Origin: Pithys albifrons albifrons
Taxonomy: Eukaryota; Chordata; Aves; Passeriformes; Thamnophilidae
Reading direction: 5' to 3'
NCBI RefSeq assembly: GCF_047495875.1
Contig: NC_092467.1
Location: 19,797,066-19,861,065, forward strand
DNA length: 64,000 bases
Numbering within the stretch: the first letter of the stretch is position 1; each line of letters starts with the position of its first letter. Below the pieces are notes generated by a model that was not told the DNA's origin, ran no database searches, and saw only the letters and a list, made by a program, of their open reading frames with translations. Shown piece after piece: positions 12,701 through 25,500 of the stretch. Position numbers and translations under genes: made by a program.

Positions 12701-15700
12701 TAGAGAATAGGAATTCCTGGTAATAGTTGCTTTGCTTTGCTAAAAAATTGCCATTTTTAATAATATTCTGAGAGATCTGTTAGAAAATACATATTTAAAG
12801 AATGCAGACAGCTGAAGAGAAAACTGTGGAAACCAATGAAATCAACTTATCAAGTGTATCTGACTTTTGTGAACTGTGAACCCTGTATTCTTGTCTATAA
12901 ATTGCTTGTAGGAAGCAAGAAGTAGTATCCATTCTTTAAATTTAGATAATCTATTTAAGTGTTCAAGCTTGAAGATATTCACCAGGCTCTCCAATCGTTT
13001 TATAAACCAGTGTTTGAAAACAACTATGCTGGGATTTTTGGGGGATATTATCACCTATGTACATATCTGTCAGTTTTCCTAGTTTGGTAGTTATTGTGTA
13101 ATACTGATTCTTTAAAGGCCTGAAGTAATGACAATAGGTTACAAGGGTTGATTCTGTGGGAATTGTAATGAAAAAAGCGTAAACTAGGTATTAGTACTAT
13201 GTAGCAATATGCATAATTCTGTGTTGTAGTGACAATGTGGGATACCAAGGAAAGGGGAATAGGTAGGGGATGTAATGAATAGCTGAACTGGAATCATAAT
13301 TTTTGTTTTGAGAAACCATGGACTCTCTTTATGAAGAAACACCTGTAAGTTTTTGCAGGCTTACATACTGCAAGTTAGTTGCATCTTTAATGGAGATATC
13401 TGACCTACCCATTGAAGGTTTATATATTGTGTTCTGGAAGGGCTCCCTACACCCACACTTCAAGCACAGGGATGAGGAACTCAATTACTACAGCTACATA
13501 CAAACCATATAAATAAATCCAGCAGTATCTGAGTTAGCAGGGAAACAGATCTACTTTTCAGGGAGATGCAGCAATATGTGAATGTTCAGTTCTGGTAGTT
13601 TGCCAAGAATGTAAATATTTTTATGTTGTGGTATACAGTATTAGATCATTCCATGGATTCTTTCCCTGAGCATTTTGAACAAAGAATGCCCAGTTTTGAA
13701 GCACTCTTACTGAGATGAACCCTATTTTCCATGTTTCAAGTACTGGCACTAAAGAGAGATGTTACAAAATATTTTATACTGAGAAGTGTCATGCGTTGAA
13801 GATTAGGCCACTGACATGTAAGTGAGACATATCCAATTCCTTTATATTTTTTTTATACTAACACATTATAGCCACATGTTTCTTCTTCCTGAGAAATGAA
13901 GTGTTCAAATTCGAATGCATTGTCATACACCTCTCCAAGTATTTTATGGTTTTCAAGGATGGAATGCAGAACATTGAACCATAGGTGTACTGCCTGATTC
14001 TCTGGGAGATGAGAGAGTATTGTTGCTGTACTTCCACTTTGTAAATACAGACTAAAAAGCACATTGTGAATAAAGGTGGTAAAGGCCACTAAGCTTGTAG
14101 GTGGCATAAGTATGTATAATCAGTTTAATAAATAAGTTTATTGCCTTATATTTTGCATTATGATAATGCAAAATAATTGCATCATGTAAGAGTCATAACC
14201 TCTTAAAATAATTTTAGTGTCTTGATTTCTGCAGATGTGTGTCCCATTGATATATAGAAATAAGTGAGTACCTAAGGAGTAAGTAGGGAAATGGGTCTCA
14301 GTGCAAATAGAGAGGCAGAGATAGCAAGTGCTCATTTGATGTATGTCCTGGCAAGTGCTGGAATATGCAGTGAATGAGGCTTGGAGGGCAAAGGTATATT
14401 GGATGGGATGGAGGACTCTTCGGGAGTGTATAGCAGCCCTCAGACTTCTGAATCTGCATCTGTATGTCCTCTTTACTACTTCTATCTTGACATCATTCTG
14501 ATTATGTTATAATGAACTGTTATTATTAAGGCACATATGTCCTTTCCTCCCTCTTCTTGAAATGCATGAGAATATATAGTCCATTTAGTATAGATTTGCA
14601 GTGTCTGTCCTTGCAGAAGAAGTAGATGGCTGCCCAGGAAGCCTTTTGGGGAACACTTCCTCAAGTACCATAGAGATGAGTTAGTTACATGATGCCATCT
14701 CATCTTGTTGTTTCTACTACTTCAATTGTATCAGAAGAAGCTAAAAAGCTGTATCAAGTGAAATGGATGTTCATGTGAGAAATTGCTGTTGCTGCACCTG
14801 GGGCACTGAAAGACTGAGTAGAAAAGATCATGTCTGTGATACAGATGGAAGGAGTGACATGCATTTCATTATGAAGCTATCATACAGAATATGGAAAAAG
14901 TTTAGGGACTGCTATGCTATAATGAACTTACTTTCAGAAACTTAGTGAAAGCAGCTATTTACTGAGGATATCAATTGCAGGGTCAAACAGAGATGATTAT
15001 TGCCAGCCCAGAACTGGGATTCTCAATAACTTTGCAGCATTGCTGAACACCTACTGTCTAACCCTAAATGACATTTATTAAGTTTGTGCAGACAATGGAC
15101 TAACAGAGTCACTTCCTCATTATTAGAAATGCCTTTTTCTAATCTTGCATCATCTCAGTGCTTTATTTAAAACTAAAATCAATATTCATGGTGCAGAGGG
15201 TTTTCTTCCCCAACTCTTTCATAAATCTCATAAGCATTTCTTGGCTTTCAAGTACCTTACTTCAGTGCAGACAACTAATATAATACATCTATGATAAGAC
15301 AGTCTCAGAGAAATTACTTAAAGTTCTTTAAACTCTAAGAAAGGGCCAAGGTGGTCATCCTGGTTTTGCATCTTTCCAACAGAGGATTTCTGTCTTGTAT
15401 ATTAAAATAAACAATTACTGAAAAAATTTGCTGTGCTGCAATATATGTTACAGTATTAAAGGAAAAAAATAAGCCATGTTTATTCTTGTGTACATCAGTG
15501 ATCTACTTATTGTCATTGTACACTGTTACTATCAAGTAATTACAGGAATAATTTCTGAAAAAATATCTTTAATATAGTATAATATAATGGGAATTTCAGC
15601 AGTCAAGTGAGAATAAATTAAAGAGTAAGCAAGAGTTATTTTAATCATGTGTGCTGCCCAAAGAATGCTCCATGTCAGATACGTCAATTGAAACCCTACA

Positions 15701-17789
15701 CAAAACAGTAAAATACTGTCTTCTTGTAAAAAAGCCAAAGCCAGTGAAATATTCTGACATACACTTTGCTTCTGCCTTATAAAATTGTAATTCAAAATAA
15801 CCCCATTTCAGTTGTCATGTCCTTTTAGTGGTTTACTCTTGTTTTTTTTTCATCCTCTCCTTGCCTTTTTTTTTTAATTTAAACCATGTATAGGGGCAGC
15901 AATAAGCTAGAGAGTTCTTTATGCACATACATAGAATTTAGGGAATTACATAGGTACTATTTTAAATGATATACACTCAGGTTAATCACTAAAAAAATGA
16001 GAAAGAGGTGATGGCATTTCATATAGAGAAAATGAAAATTCTTGGGCCTAGAAATCTCTATAATTAATCAATCAAACTGAGTTAGAAGGATTAAAGGACC
16101 ATAGTAAGACTGTGTTACAGATGATCACAACAGCAAAGGCTGGGGAAAGAAGATACACTGTATGATAAGGAAGCCACATATGGTTAATACTGCTATGATG
16201 ATGGCTGAAAACACCTCCATAATATTAATTTGGAAATTTTTGAGACACTATGGAAGTAATAGGTGTTACAAATTCATGCTTCATATCACGAACAGTTTAA
16301 GCACAAATCTGGCTGTAGCAAAGCTAATGCAAATACCAACCTGAGTAAATAAGTAGTTGGTACACAAACATCTGTCTAATCCAGGAACTGAACCAATTAC
16401 TACCAAAAAGAGAAGTGTGATCGCAGCAGCTTTATTTCTGAAAGAAAACTTATTGACATGGGGAAGAGGATTGGATCAACCTTAGCACAGAGAATGAAAC
16501 ATTAAGGCAAAAATGCTCATAAAATTAGCCAGGGATATTGATACATTCTTTTTATTCACTTACTACATTTCCACAGTCTGGGACAGGGTGAGATCCTTAA
16601 GAAGAATGAGGGTTTTGTAACATAATAGTGCTGAAGTCCACTGTGTTTCAGAAATTAAGTACAGTGTTCAGGCTCCAGTGAAGACTTTCTGCTTGCTGAC
16701 TCCCTTGACTGCACCTACTCCAGTGGCATCTCCTACCTTTGCAAATAGTAGTCCAGACTTTACAGAGACATTATTACAGTAAGAAGGTGTAAGTCTGTCT
16801 CAAAGCTGGTACATAATTTTATGGATTTGGATGAGAATATGAAATGGGGTGAAGGGGTTCAGGGGCAGATAAAAAAATGGCTGACATTTTTGAAAAATGG
16901 AAAAGGGAAAGGAAAATGAGAAATAAGTTAAAAGGTAGGGAAAACAGCCAGTTAGATCACAGACTGTAGGTGGAAGACTTTCTCCTTATATTTTTCTATA
17001 AAGCCTTTGTAATGGAAAAGTTGCAGAAAAGAGAATAGGGAATTTCTTGCTGGACTTTCCACATTTCATTCTTAAGAAATTTGTGAATGTTTTTGGTGAA
17101 AAAAAATGGAAAAAGAGACAGAAACAAGCTATCTGATCAGAAAGGTGGAGCACTGTTCCTGGTATAAACAAACAGTACCAATCATATTCTCTAGTACTCT
17201 TCCCAAGACATTTTTTATTGAACACCTATTACAACAGACTGATTATCTTATAAAATGTGTTGTCAGGGGACAGAACATGTCATGTTAACTCTGAATCTTA
17301 AGGCATGACAGGAAAACATTAAAACAGTAGTGATTTATAGAAAAATACTTAAAGCACTGTGTACCCAAGAATATCATTAATGTAAAACGTTGTCAGCAAC
17401 TCCCTAATACATTTTACTGTATATTTTTTGTTATTTCTCTTTAGCAATTTGAAAAAGGAGTTTCCAGGACCAATCTTTCTTCTTCTTCCTAGTCACAAAT
17501 TCAGACTTTAATTTTTTGTCCAAGTATGTTTGCTTAATTTCAGTTTTCTTTTAAAGAAAGTACTTTACAAAATCAAGTTACCATTTTAAATCCCATTTTA
17601 CACCTGGGAGAAAGTGAGTCATAAGTTAATTTGGTAAGCTACAGAATATTCCTTGCAGTGAAGTACAGATAAAATCAGGGACAGAACACAGACCTCCTCA
17701 AGCTCTGCAATGCTTCCTCTTGCCTACTTTGTACAATTATTTCACAGCTGAGTCTGAACACAGCTTGTAGCAAACAGTCCTGTTTGGAA
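12701..17789. other. AT-rich single-copy DNA, no gene seen
   Basis: No repeat family or exon recognised. One curiosity is at 13318: a strong Kozak ATG (aaaccATGGAC) opens MDSLYEETP, directly followed by GTAAGT. There is no upstream promoter signal or partner exon, so it is probably chance. Confidence 0.55.
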
Positions 17790-18120
17790 TATAATGGAGA
17801 CTTTTTCGAGGTATTTAATGAGGCAACATGACACGGAAGTGGTGCTCTTCAAAAAAGATTCCTGTCGGTGGCTTGCACCATGCGAGCGCAGATGTTCATC
17901 AGAGTGGCAGGAAGATGTTCACCATAGTTCTGAGTTCTGTCTAGCAGATCCCCTCCAAAAGTGTAAGCTCCTGCAGCTTGTCCATTATGCTCCCGTTTGG
18001 CAGAAAGGCGACTGCCGCTGTGCTGACACACATCACTGAGCTCTTTGCTGTGGGTCTGCCATTTGTGTGCCGACATGCTTATCTGAAACCAGCATGGGCA
18101 TGGATCAGACCTGGGGAGGG
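17790..18120. other. CpG-retaining, G+C-rich single-copy patch
   Basis: About nine CpGs fall within roughly 270 bp (for example tttcgagg, tgcgagcgcag, aggcgactgccgctg, tgccgacatg), where the surrounding DNA has few. Stop-free stretches occur on both strands, including a 130-codon minus frame (17849-18241), but none resembles a known protein and no splice sites frame it convincingly. It may be a regulatory element, an eroded retrocopy or a degraded exon. It falls well short of a CpG island. Confidence 0.4.
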
Positions 18121-19189
18121 CTTTTGCTTTTCCCCTGAAATGGTTTTTCTTCTCCTGAGGTGATATATTCCTTTCTGTCACTGAAACTATGTAAGAAAGA
18201 GGAATAATAGCAAAGTTCCACAAGTAAGGAATAGGCTGCAAAAGATGTAGAGAGATCCCTATATATATAAAGATAGTAGATTTTGGTTTTGTTTATTTTT
18301 TCCCCCATGCCTCTATTGTAATCAATTAAAATACAGATTTCAGTGTATGATAGATACCGCAGGAGTTCTGATAGCCCTTTTCTGCTTTGTTTAAGTAGTC
18401 AGTTATTTTATTTCAGGGAAATATTTTCATGCATACGCACATCAGGAGTCTTTTGCTGATGCAAAGGTGGGGGAGTTGTTTGCTGGGGATGGGGTGGAAT
18501 TGGTGTTGCTTTTCTGGAGGGAGGAGGGATTTGAGTATTATGAAAGCCTTGAAGTATGATTTCTGTATCACCAGTTGTCATGCAGCAGGTTAGAAAATCC
18601 TGGAAAAGAGGATAGCTAGTTTTGTATGTAGAACACCAGCAACTGAAGGAGAAAAACCGATTTTTGCATATCTCTTGAATCTTCATAATTCTTCCAGTAG
18701 GAGTGATATTGGTAAAAAATGGATTGGATTTTCAGACATGCTGAATATCTCATGACTGTTAATTTCCAGTTATCTTAGGGCGGTTCAAAAAGGCTGAATT
18801 TAAGGACTGATGAAGTGTAGGGTCTTCCTTTTCAGTACCAGCTGAGATAAGGTGTCATTAAAACTTTGTGTTGTCTCTACTCACATGTTCTGAAGTCTGT
18901 AAATACATGTATTTTAATAAACTAATTACATATACTAGTACCATGTTTCACTATTTAAACATTTTTAATTCTTTTTCTTATTTACTGAGTTATTGTCAGA
19001 TGACCAGTTTAATTCTGAAATGAAATTTAGCTGGCACAAGTTAACTGCTTTGTATGTTCAGAAAGAGAAGCACCATCCATACTTCAAGCATCTCTAAGCT
19101 ATTATAAGTAATACACTGCAAGGGGTGTAATGGGAGGGGTAGCGACTGTAAATGTACTTTATATGTATGGCCAAACTTCGTGAACAAAC
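18121..19189. other. Single-copy DNA with a G-rich, proline-coding minus frame
   Basis: At 18408-18686 the minus strand is open for 92 codons. It includes a proline-rich segment (IPPPSRKATPIPPHPQQTTP) caused by runs of G on the plus strand (ggtgggggag, ggggatggggtgg). No family or splice context supports translation. The rest is AT-rich with nothing recognised. Confidence 0.5.
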
Positions 19190-19354
19190 ATTTGGGAAGG
19201 GCTGTCCCCACGTGGGTGTGCCCTTCCAGCCTGCGCAGTGGATTTTAGGTGAGGCTCAGCGTGCGCAGAACTGGCCCCACCGTTTAAGTCCTGAGGTTCA
19301 TCTGCCACGGCCGAGCGAGCTTGGACAGTGACAGTGAAGTCCTCAGGACTAGAA
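19190..19354 (-). repeat. GC-rich, CpG-rich tail continuous with the 5S-like head
   Basis: Immediately 3' of the 5S-like part on the minus strand lies about 165 bp of G+C-rich DNA with many CpGs (for example in ctgcgcag, gtgcgcag and ggccgagcgag), unlike the surrounding AT-rich DNA. The junction reads GTAGGTTCTAGTCC, resembling a tRNA-type B box (GGTTCNANNCC) with one departure. The distal end has a hairpin, GGAAGGGC at 19195-19202 pairing with GCCCTTCC at 19220-19227, enclosing the palindrome CCCACGTGGG (19207-19216, an E-box CACGTG). The layout suggests a composite 5S-headed retroelement, but I do not recognise the tail. It could also be unrelated flanking DNA. Confidence 0.4.
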
Positions 19355-19456
19355 CCTACAGCACCCGACATTTCCCAGGAGGTCTCCCATCCAAGTACTA
19401 ATCCGGGGCTGACCCTGCTTAGCTTCCAAGATCTGACGGGATTGGATGTGAACAGA
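19355..19456 (-). pseudogene. 5S rRNA-derived sequence with near-intact internal promoter
   Basis: Read on the minus strand, this is the inner and 3' part of a vertebrate 5S rRNA. Box A (AAGCTAAGCAGGGTC) is exact at 19411-19425. Box C (TACTTGGATGGGAGACC) is exact at 19381-19397. The 3' end with GGTGCTGTAGG is at 19355-19365. The intermediate element between boxes is changed and appears one base longer (13 rather than 12). The 5' quarter of the rRNA is diverged or interrupted beyond about 19445, so it cannot make normal 5S rRNA. It is either a dispersed 5S pseudogene or the head of a 5S-derived SINE. No run of four T follows closely on the minus strand. The homology is clear; transcription is inference. 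Confidence 0.8.
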
Positions 19457-19459
19457 ACA

Positions 19460-22447
19460 CCCACTTGAAGGTAATATGCAAGTCCTCTTCTATTCTGCAT
19501 GTCATGCTCCCTAAATTTTGTATAGATACTTTTGAATCAAGCCATAGCATCTAACTTACCATTTTAAGAAGAATGGCCCTAAAATTTCTGGCAATGAACC
19601 CCTGGCAGTGTTAACTTGTCATACGGAATGAAGTGATAACTGGTGCATTGTCCAAGTCTGCAATAATTGTCTGAGCTGAAAGCAGTGGCTCTGCAAGAGG
19701 TGTGAAGTGTAGTTTTTATCACCATGTTCTTTCTTAGTCAGTACTAAGGATAGTAAGGATAAATCCCCGAGTGTTTATACTAGTTTTTGATGCTGATCAG
19801 ACACCCATTGCTCTTGCAAACCTGTTTGCAGGAACAATTTAAAAAATTGCTATTTTATTCTTCATGCATCGTCATAAATACTATTAATGTAAATCAAATA
19901 AAGATTTGGAGTTAAGTGTCACAGACTTGCTTCTTTCCTTTTTATCAAAGTTTGCTTTTGATCATATGTCATAAATAGTGTATTAAATAGTACAAGAAAT
20001 ATTTAAGGGAAAAGTACTTGAAATCAATGTACTTTAAAATATATTTGATCAAACTATTAGCTTAGCAATTTTGAATTCTGATTAATAATCCTTATAAAGA
20101 GCTTTCTCATACAGGCTTGTTGTCTCAATTTACCTGTAGCTAGTACTTGTGAAGCACCTTATTCTTTTATTTGCTCATGTTGAAATTCGATAATATTCAA
20201 TGCTGTTGTTTTGTGCATAGGTGAAAGGTAAAGCACCGTTGACACATCAGCCATCATGACATTAATAGAGACTATGAAAGTTTAAGGCAAAAATGTGTTC
20301 TCTGCAAACTGATGTGTCTTTGAGCTCAAAGTATTTAAATTTTGATAGTATCTGTTGCAATCACTTTTAGAGGAACAGATATTGCAGACCTGGAAACCTG
20401 CTTTCTTCTTTTGCTGGTGAAGTGTTTTGAGTTTTGTTAGTTTGATTTGTTTAATTTTTGTTTTATTTGTTCAGATTTTTTTATTTATTATTGTATACAG
20501 CCTTAAAAGTAGAATGTGCACTTCTGAACTTGTCCAGGCAATTGTTACACAGTGTTTGTGACTGCTTTTGTATGGGCAACGATTGCATTCAGGTGGTTGC
20601 TAGAGTAATTTTATCCAGAATTAACTTGAAATTAGAATTTAAATAGCTGAGGAATTATAGGAGAGGATATATCATTTCCATGTAAACTGATTTAATAAAA
20701 ATCAAACTAGAAATTATTTACAATGAATTTTATACTAGAGCCTAGAAACACATTGTTACTGATACCAGACCTCTTTATGCTAATTTCTGCCTATTCAAAT
20801 TTGTATCTTTCTTTTGAATATATACCGCATCCAGAACGAGGAATTTTCTGATTGATGCCCTATATTTTTTGATGAAAATCAGAAAGGAACAGAAAGCAGA
20901 AATCTAGCCAGAGAAAACACAAGCATCCACAAACCTTAAGACAAATATTTAGTCTGTCTAAAATTACATACCTAAGTACATATTTAGGCACCTATGGGTA
21001 AATACTCCACCTTATGCTGGAATGAAATATCGTACAGGCAGAAATGTCTTCTATCAAGAACAGTATCTGTAGTCAGAGCCTTTTGGTTTATGATGTTTGC
21101 TTAAAACCAAAATGACAACTCAGAGTAACAACAGCCTGTCTCTCCCATCTCTTAATGGTGCTGCTCTCACGGCTTTCCAGAACAACTACTGCCTACTGAG
21201 CTCATGGGTATGGGAATCAGCAGGCGGAGGCAGTTGTGATGAATATCATAACATTTTATTATGGATGTATCAATTCGAAACATGATGAGAAATGTAGGTG
21301 AGGAAAGTTAAGTTAGTGAAAAGCCGCTTATATATTATCTGTCTAAGACTGAAGTATTTTGTGGGGATCAGAAAGAGACAGTGAAAATTGTGGCCCAAAA
21401 TGGCAATGAAAGTGATTAAGGGCCTGGATTTACCTCTAGACAGGGCATAATAAAAGAAAAAGGAAAACTGTGATAGTTGTGGAAGAAAATGAATGAGAAG
21501 ATACGTGGTAGAGGTCTGTGCAAACTAATAGTATGACTGATGACTACGTACATTGTGTGCTCATGTTCACGCTTCCAATGTTAAAAGAACATGCTTTAAA
21601 AATAAATACAGGTGTTTAAAAATTTATGCTTTTTCTGCATGGTAGATAATGAGCTCATGATGTATAATTAAATTCAAGAGCTTAATGGCTTTGGGTTTTC
21701 ATTTGTTTGTCTATATACTTCTTAAAAACTTAGTCAATGCAGATTTTCACCTTAATACTCCAGGAGATGAGGTGTATGAGAATTAGAATGGAAATAGTAA
21801 TTCTGCATGATCCATTGGAAAACAAATTGCTTTTCTGATCAAATGTGGAATAATATATAACAGTGAAAGAACTAGAAACTAACATGTTCAGTTAGAAGGT
21901 AGACCGGAAGATAAGCTAATCTTTTATTTTACCTTTTTTTTTTTATATTTGGCACAATGTTACCCTTGTTTTTTCCACATTAAGGAACTGGAACAAGAAA
22001 GTGCTCCCATCAACTTAGTATCTGAGAAACACTAAGCAGTCAGGAGCTGGCGTATGACCAGTACTCCCATTATTTGTGGGCTAACATCTGTAACCTATGT
22101 TTCAGACTTCTTTTCTGTCTGATGAGTTTTGCAGCCATGCTTAGTGGCCTCAAATGCTCATTCAGTGCCGAGGGGGGCACTGTAGTTCAACAGTGCTACA
22201 GTCCACATTGTGTCACTGTATCATCTTGATTGGAGACTACTTGCCTGTAACGCTGAGTGTTATGTTTTATTTCAAGAGCAGCATGAGTGCTGGTCAGGAG
22301 GCTGGGGGGAAAGGTGATGGTTTGGTGACACTGTGCAATCAAGTAGAAAAATATCATCTCTGCCTAGCAGCATGACATTGGACAAGAGAAACCTTAATGT
22401 CAAAGTTCTTGTATGTACAGCAGCTACATAGAATCTAAGTGTTTTTC

Positions 22448-22449
<2 letters not shown>
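19460..22449. other. AT-rich single-copy DNA, no gene seen
   Basis: No exon, RNA gene or known repeat recognised. The stretch around 19850-20200 is strongly AT-rich and non-repetitive, as in many noncoding regulatory regions, but nothing specific supports that. Confidence 0.55.

Positions 22450-22499
<50 letters not shown>
22450..22499. repeat. (AT)25 microsatellite
   Basis: An uninterrupted AT dinucleotide run of about 25 units. It is self-complementary and can extrude a cruciform. It creates an artificial IY-repeat open frame on the minus strand. Confidence 0.98.
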
Positions 22500-22502
<3 letters not shown>

Positions 22503-25500
22503 GTTCCTCCTTTGCCATCTCCATTTCCTTGGAACTTGGCATAGTAATATGAAACTTCTCACTTGGGAGCAGGCATCCCCTCTAGGGGATGGACAGACAG
22601 CTAATTACTTAAAGCATTTCCGAGGACAAGACTGCTGAAGTAAAGTCGAAGTGACTGTCTAGGACACCAGAGGTGATATGACCAAAGAGCTGTAGTTTGT
22701 TGCCCACTCTGTCTCAGCTAGAGCTGGTCTAATTATTGCTGCAAGAGAGAGATGGAAAAAGGGCAGGAGGGGCTGCCTTTCCTTCTCACTCTGCTCTACA
22801 CCATACCTACCCATTTCTCTAATAATGACAGGAAAGAGACACCCTTTCCCATTTCCATCCCTTCCTTTTCTGGGCCACAGTAGTTGAGCCTGAATCATAG
22901 TTTTCTCCAAAGAAGCCTTGAGCCAGCTCTTTCATGGAAGATTGATGATTTTGTTTTTAGGCTTCAAATTATCTCTTCATCTGCTGCACTCTTGAGCAGA
23001 GCTCAAGAGTTTGCAGCAAGAAAAGGAAGACCTGTACTGTGCTGCTGCACAGTATCTAAAATATTTCTGTATTGTCAGTAGTGTGCCTTTCTTTACCAGT
23101 GCAGGTTCTTTTCTTATGAAGTGGAGAGTCTTCACTGAAAAAAAAGAAGAGATTGAGTTTATTTAGCTATTGCTCTTTTGGACAGTAAATTGGTGCCTGA
23201 GTGCATGTTAATGAAGTGGCATCAGTGCCAGGAAAGAAATAATTTGTTTACTAACAAGTCCAAACACCAGAGTTTGTAAGTACTCTATAGCACTCCATTG
23301 TCATCCTTTCCCATCTTTCCTGTACACTTTGAAGACAGTGTTGAGTTTTTGTTTTGTTTTTTCTTGAGCTGGCCATAGTGGTTGATATATTCCATCATTT
23401 CCAAGTCAGGCTGCCTAAGGCACTCTTGAACATATGGATTAAACACTAGGTTGTTATTACTACTGTAACTTGGATGTATCAAAATAGCAACTGAGTTAGT
23501 TTTTCATTTTTTACATACCTACCTCAACAATGTGTGAAGAGGATTTTTTTTTTCTGGCCTAATTTGAACCTGGAGCCAATTTTTTGGTGCTGTAGTAGAA
23601 TTACTCTTTCTTTTCCACATGGAGCTAAATTTTACTCATTGGGTAAAGTGACAGTAAATCAGAACTGATATTTTTAATCAAGAGGTGGACTGACATTTTT
23701 GTAAGCATGAGCAGAGATCACTCTCACCCTACTGGTAGCTGTACAGATATTTACTTCTGGTTTTCATATTTATTTACCTCTGTGAACCCTCAGTCTCACT
23801 GAAACTTTGCTTGAGTTGCAATCTTCCCCTTCAGATTTCCCAGTAATTTACATTCTATCACTGTTGGCATCATATTTGGAAGATTAATTTTTTGTGCTAT
23901 CACTCAGGAACATCTTCCTCTTCCTGTTCCAAACTGGCACTGTGTATATCTCTAGTGAAAAGAACAAGTGCATGCAGGAACTCTCGCACTAAAAGGAATT
24001 GTTTTGTGGCTGCCTGTGCTGTCGTTGTCTTTGAGTGCTACTCAGAGATGTTCTTTCTCTTGAAACACAACCCGGAAAATTGCTCTTGTTTTGTGGCAAA
24101 ACTGATAATGTTGTCCCCAGTGATAAAAGGCTTTCCTTTTTGTATTTTTGGTTATAACTGCACTTGACTTACAGTTATTGGTTCCTTATAGGATGATTTA
24201 ATGTGACCAATTTGTGCTTTTATGTCATGCAGTGATACTTAAAAACTCTTTTTGGAGAAGAAAGCTGCTTTCCCAGCAGTCAGTAGGAACCCAGTTCAAA
24301 GCTGAACAAGTGTTCTCACGTAGAGAGAGTACTTGGTAGCACAGACAGGATGGAGATTTTAATGGTATATTTAGGGAAAGCCGCAAGTGAATGTTTTAGC
24401 AGAGATTATCACTAACTAAATTAAAGACTGATAATTTAATTTTGCTTCCAAAGAAAGATGATGAGAGTTGCATCCTTCCTCTCTGGCATTGGTTGGGAAA
24501 AATGTTCATAATATAAATCGTATTCTGGCACTGGAGAAATGTCCCCCACAGTATTCCTTTTGTTTTGTTGAGTAGAGAGCAGTAGTGCACAGAAGCAACA
24601 GCTATACCATTAGGGCATGTTCATGACAAAGATATGTTAAATAGATCCTCATGTTAACACTACCTCTTCTGTAATTTCACAGGAAGAGTACGCTCATCAA
24701 AATGTCTTACATCTCTTAGCTGTACACAGCACATCACGAGGAACCTTATAAGTGTAGGATCAGGATTTTGTTACTGTTGCCAATTTGCAGAGAAGCATTT
24801 AAAAAAACAGCTGTTCATGCAATGTGTGCACCTGTAATGGTTTACCATAGGTGGCTGTGTGGCATTTATTGCCTCAGAAACTAACCTGGCAGAATAGTGA
24901 ATGTCATTATACCCATTTCACAGAGAATGAACCTGGACTATAATACAGTACAGCTCAGCTTTAGAAGGCAGTGGCTGATCGCTCACATGGCAGGTTTACA
25001 GAGAAGTTAAAAGACATTGCACGCAAAGATAGTCCTTCCTTCCAAAGTGAGAGCTTTGTAAGTGGCAGTTCTTAATATGTTATTAAGGTAGAACTTATTT
25101 CAGTGTGGCCAAAAAATCCCAAAACCATAAGCTGACAAATGGCAGGTCACAAAGGACATGAAAAACTCTTTTGTTTCTCTCCTCTTAGAAACAACATAGT
25201 ATCCTCCTTGACAATGCAATAACAAGCACAATATAAAGACAGCCTGTTTTTAGAAAGTGAATCACTGCCTGGTTTACTGTGACTTCTGTGGTTTTAGGAA
25301 AAAAACCCAGCACATGAATTATATGGAATTTAAGGTGGTTTTATTAATTTGCTGGGGTTTGTGTCTAAAGACAAAAGCTGGAAAACCGGAATTATGAGTG
25401 CTGCAAAAACAGAAGAGAATTTTTGTTAGCATTTAAAAAAAAACCCTTGCAATTAACTTCATGGCTTCCCACATACTTAAGTGCTTGAGGGTAGCAATGT

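Noticed and set aside
13318..13344. Kozak ATG followed by nine codons and GTAAGT as a first coding exon
   Set aside because: No promoter, no CpG island, no partner exon, and the donor is preceded by CT rather than AG.
17849..18241. 130-codon minus-strand open frame as a gene
   Set aside because: No recognised domain or splice framing. Plus-strand frames over the same bases are open too, as expected from local G+C content.
19159..19500. 113-codon minus-strand open frame
   Set aside because: It reads through the 5S-rRNA-derived element and its tail.
22272..22562. Open frame with an IY-repeat peptide
   Set aside because: Translation of the (AT)25 microsatellite.
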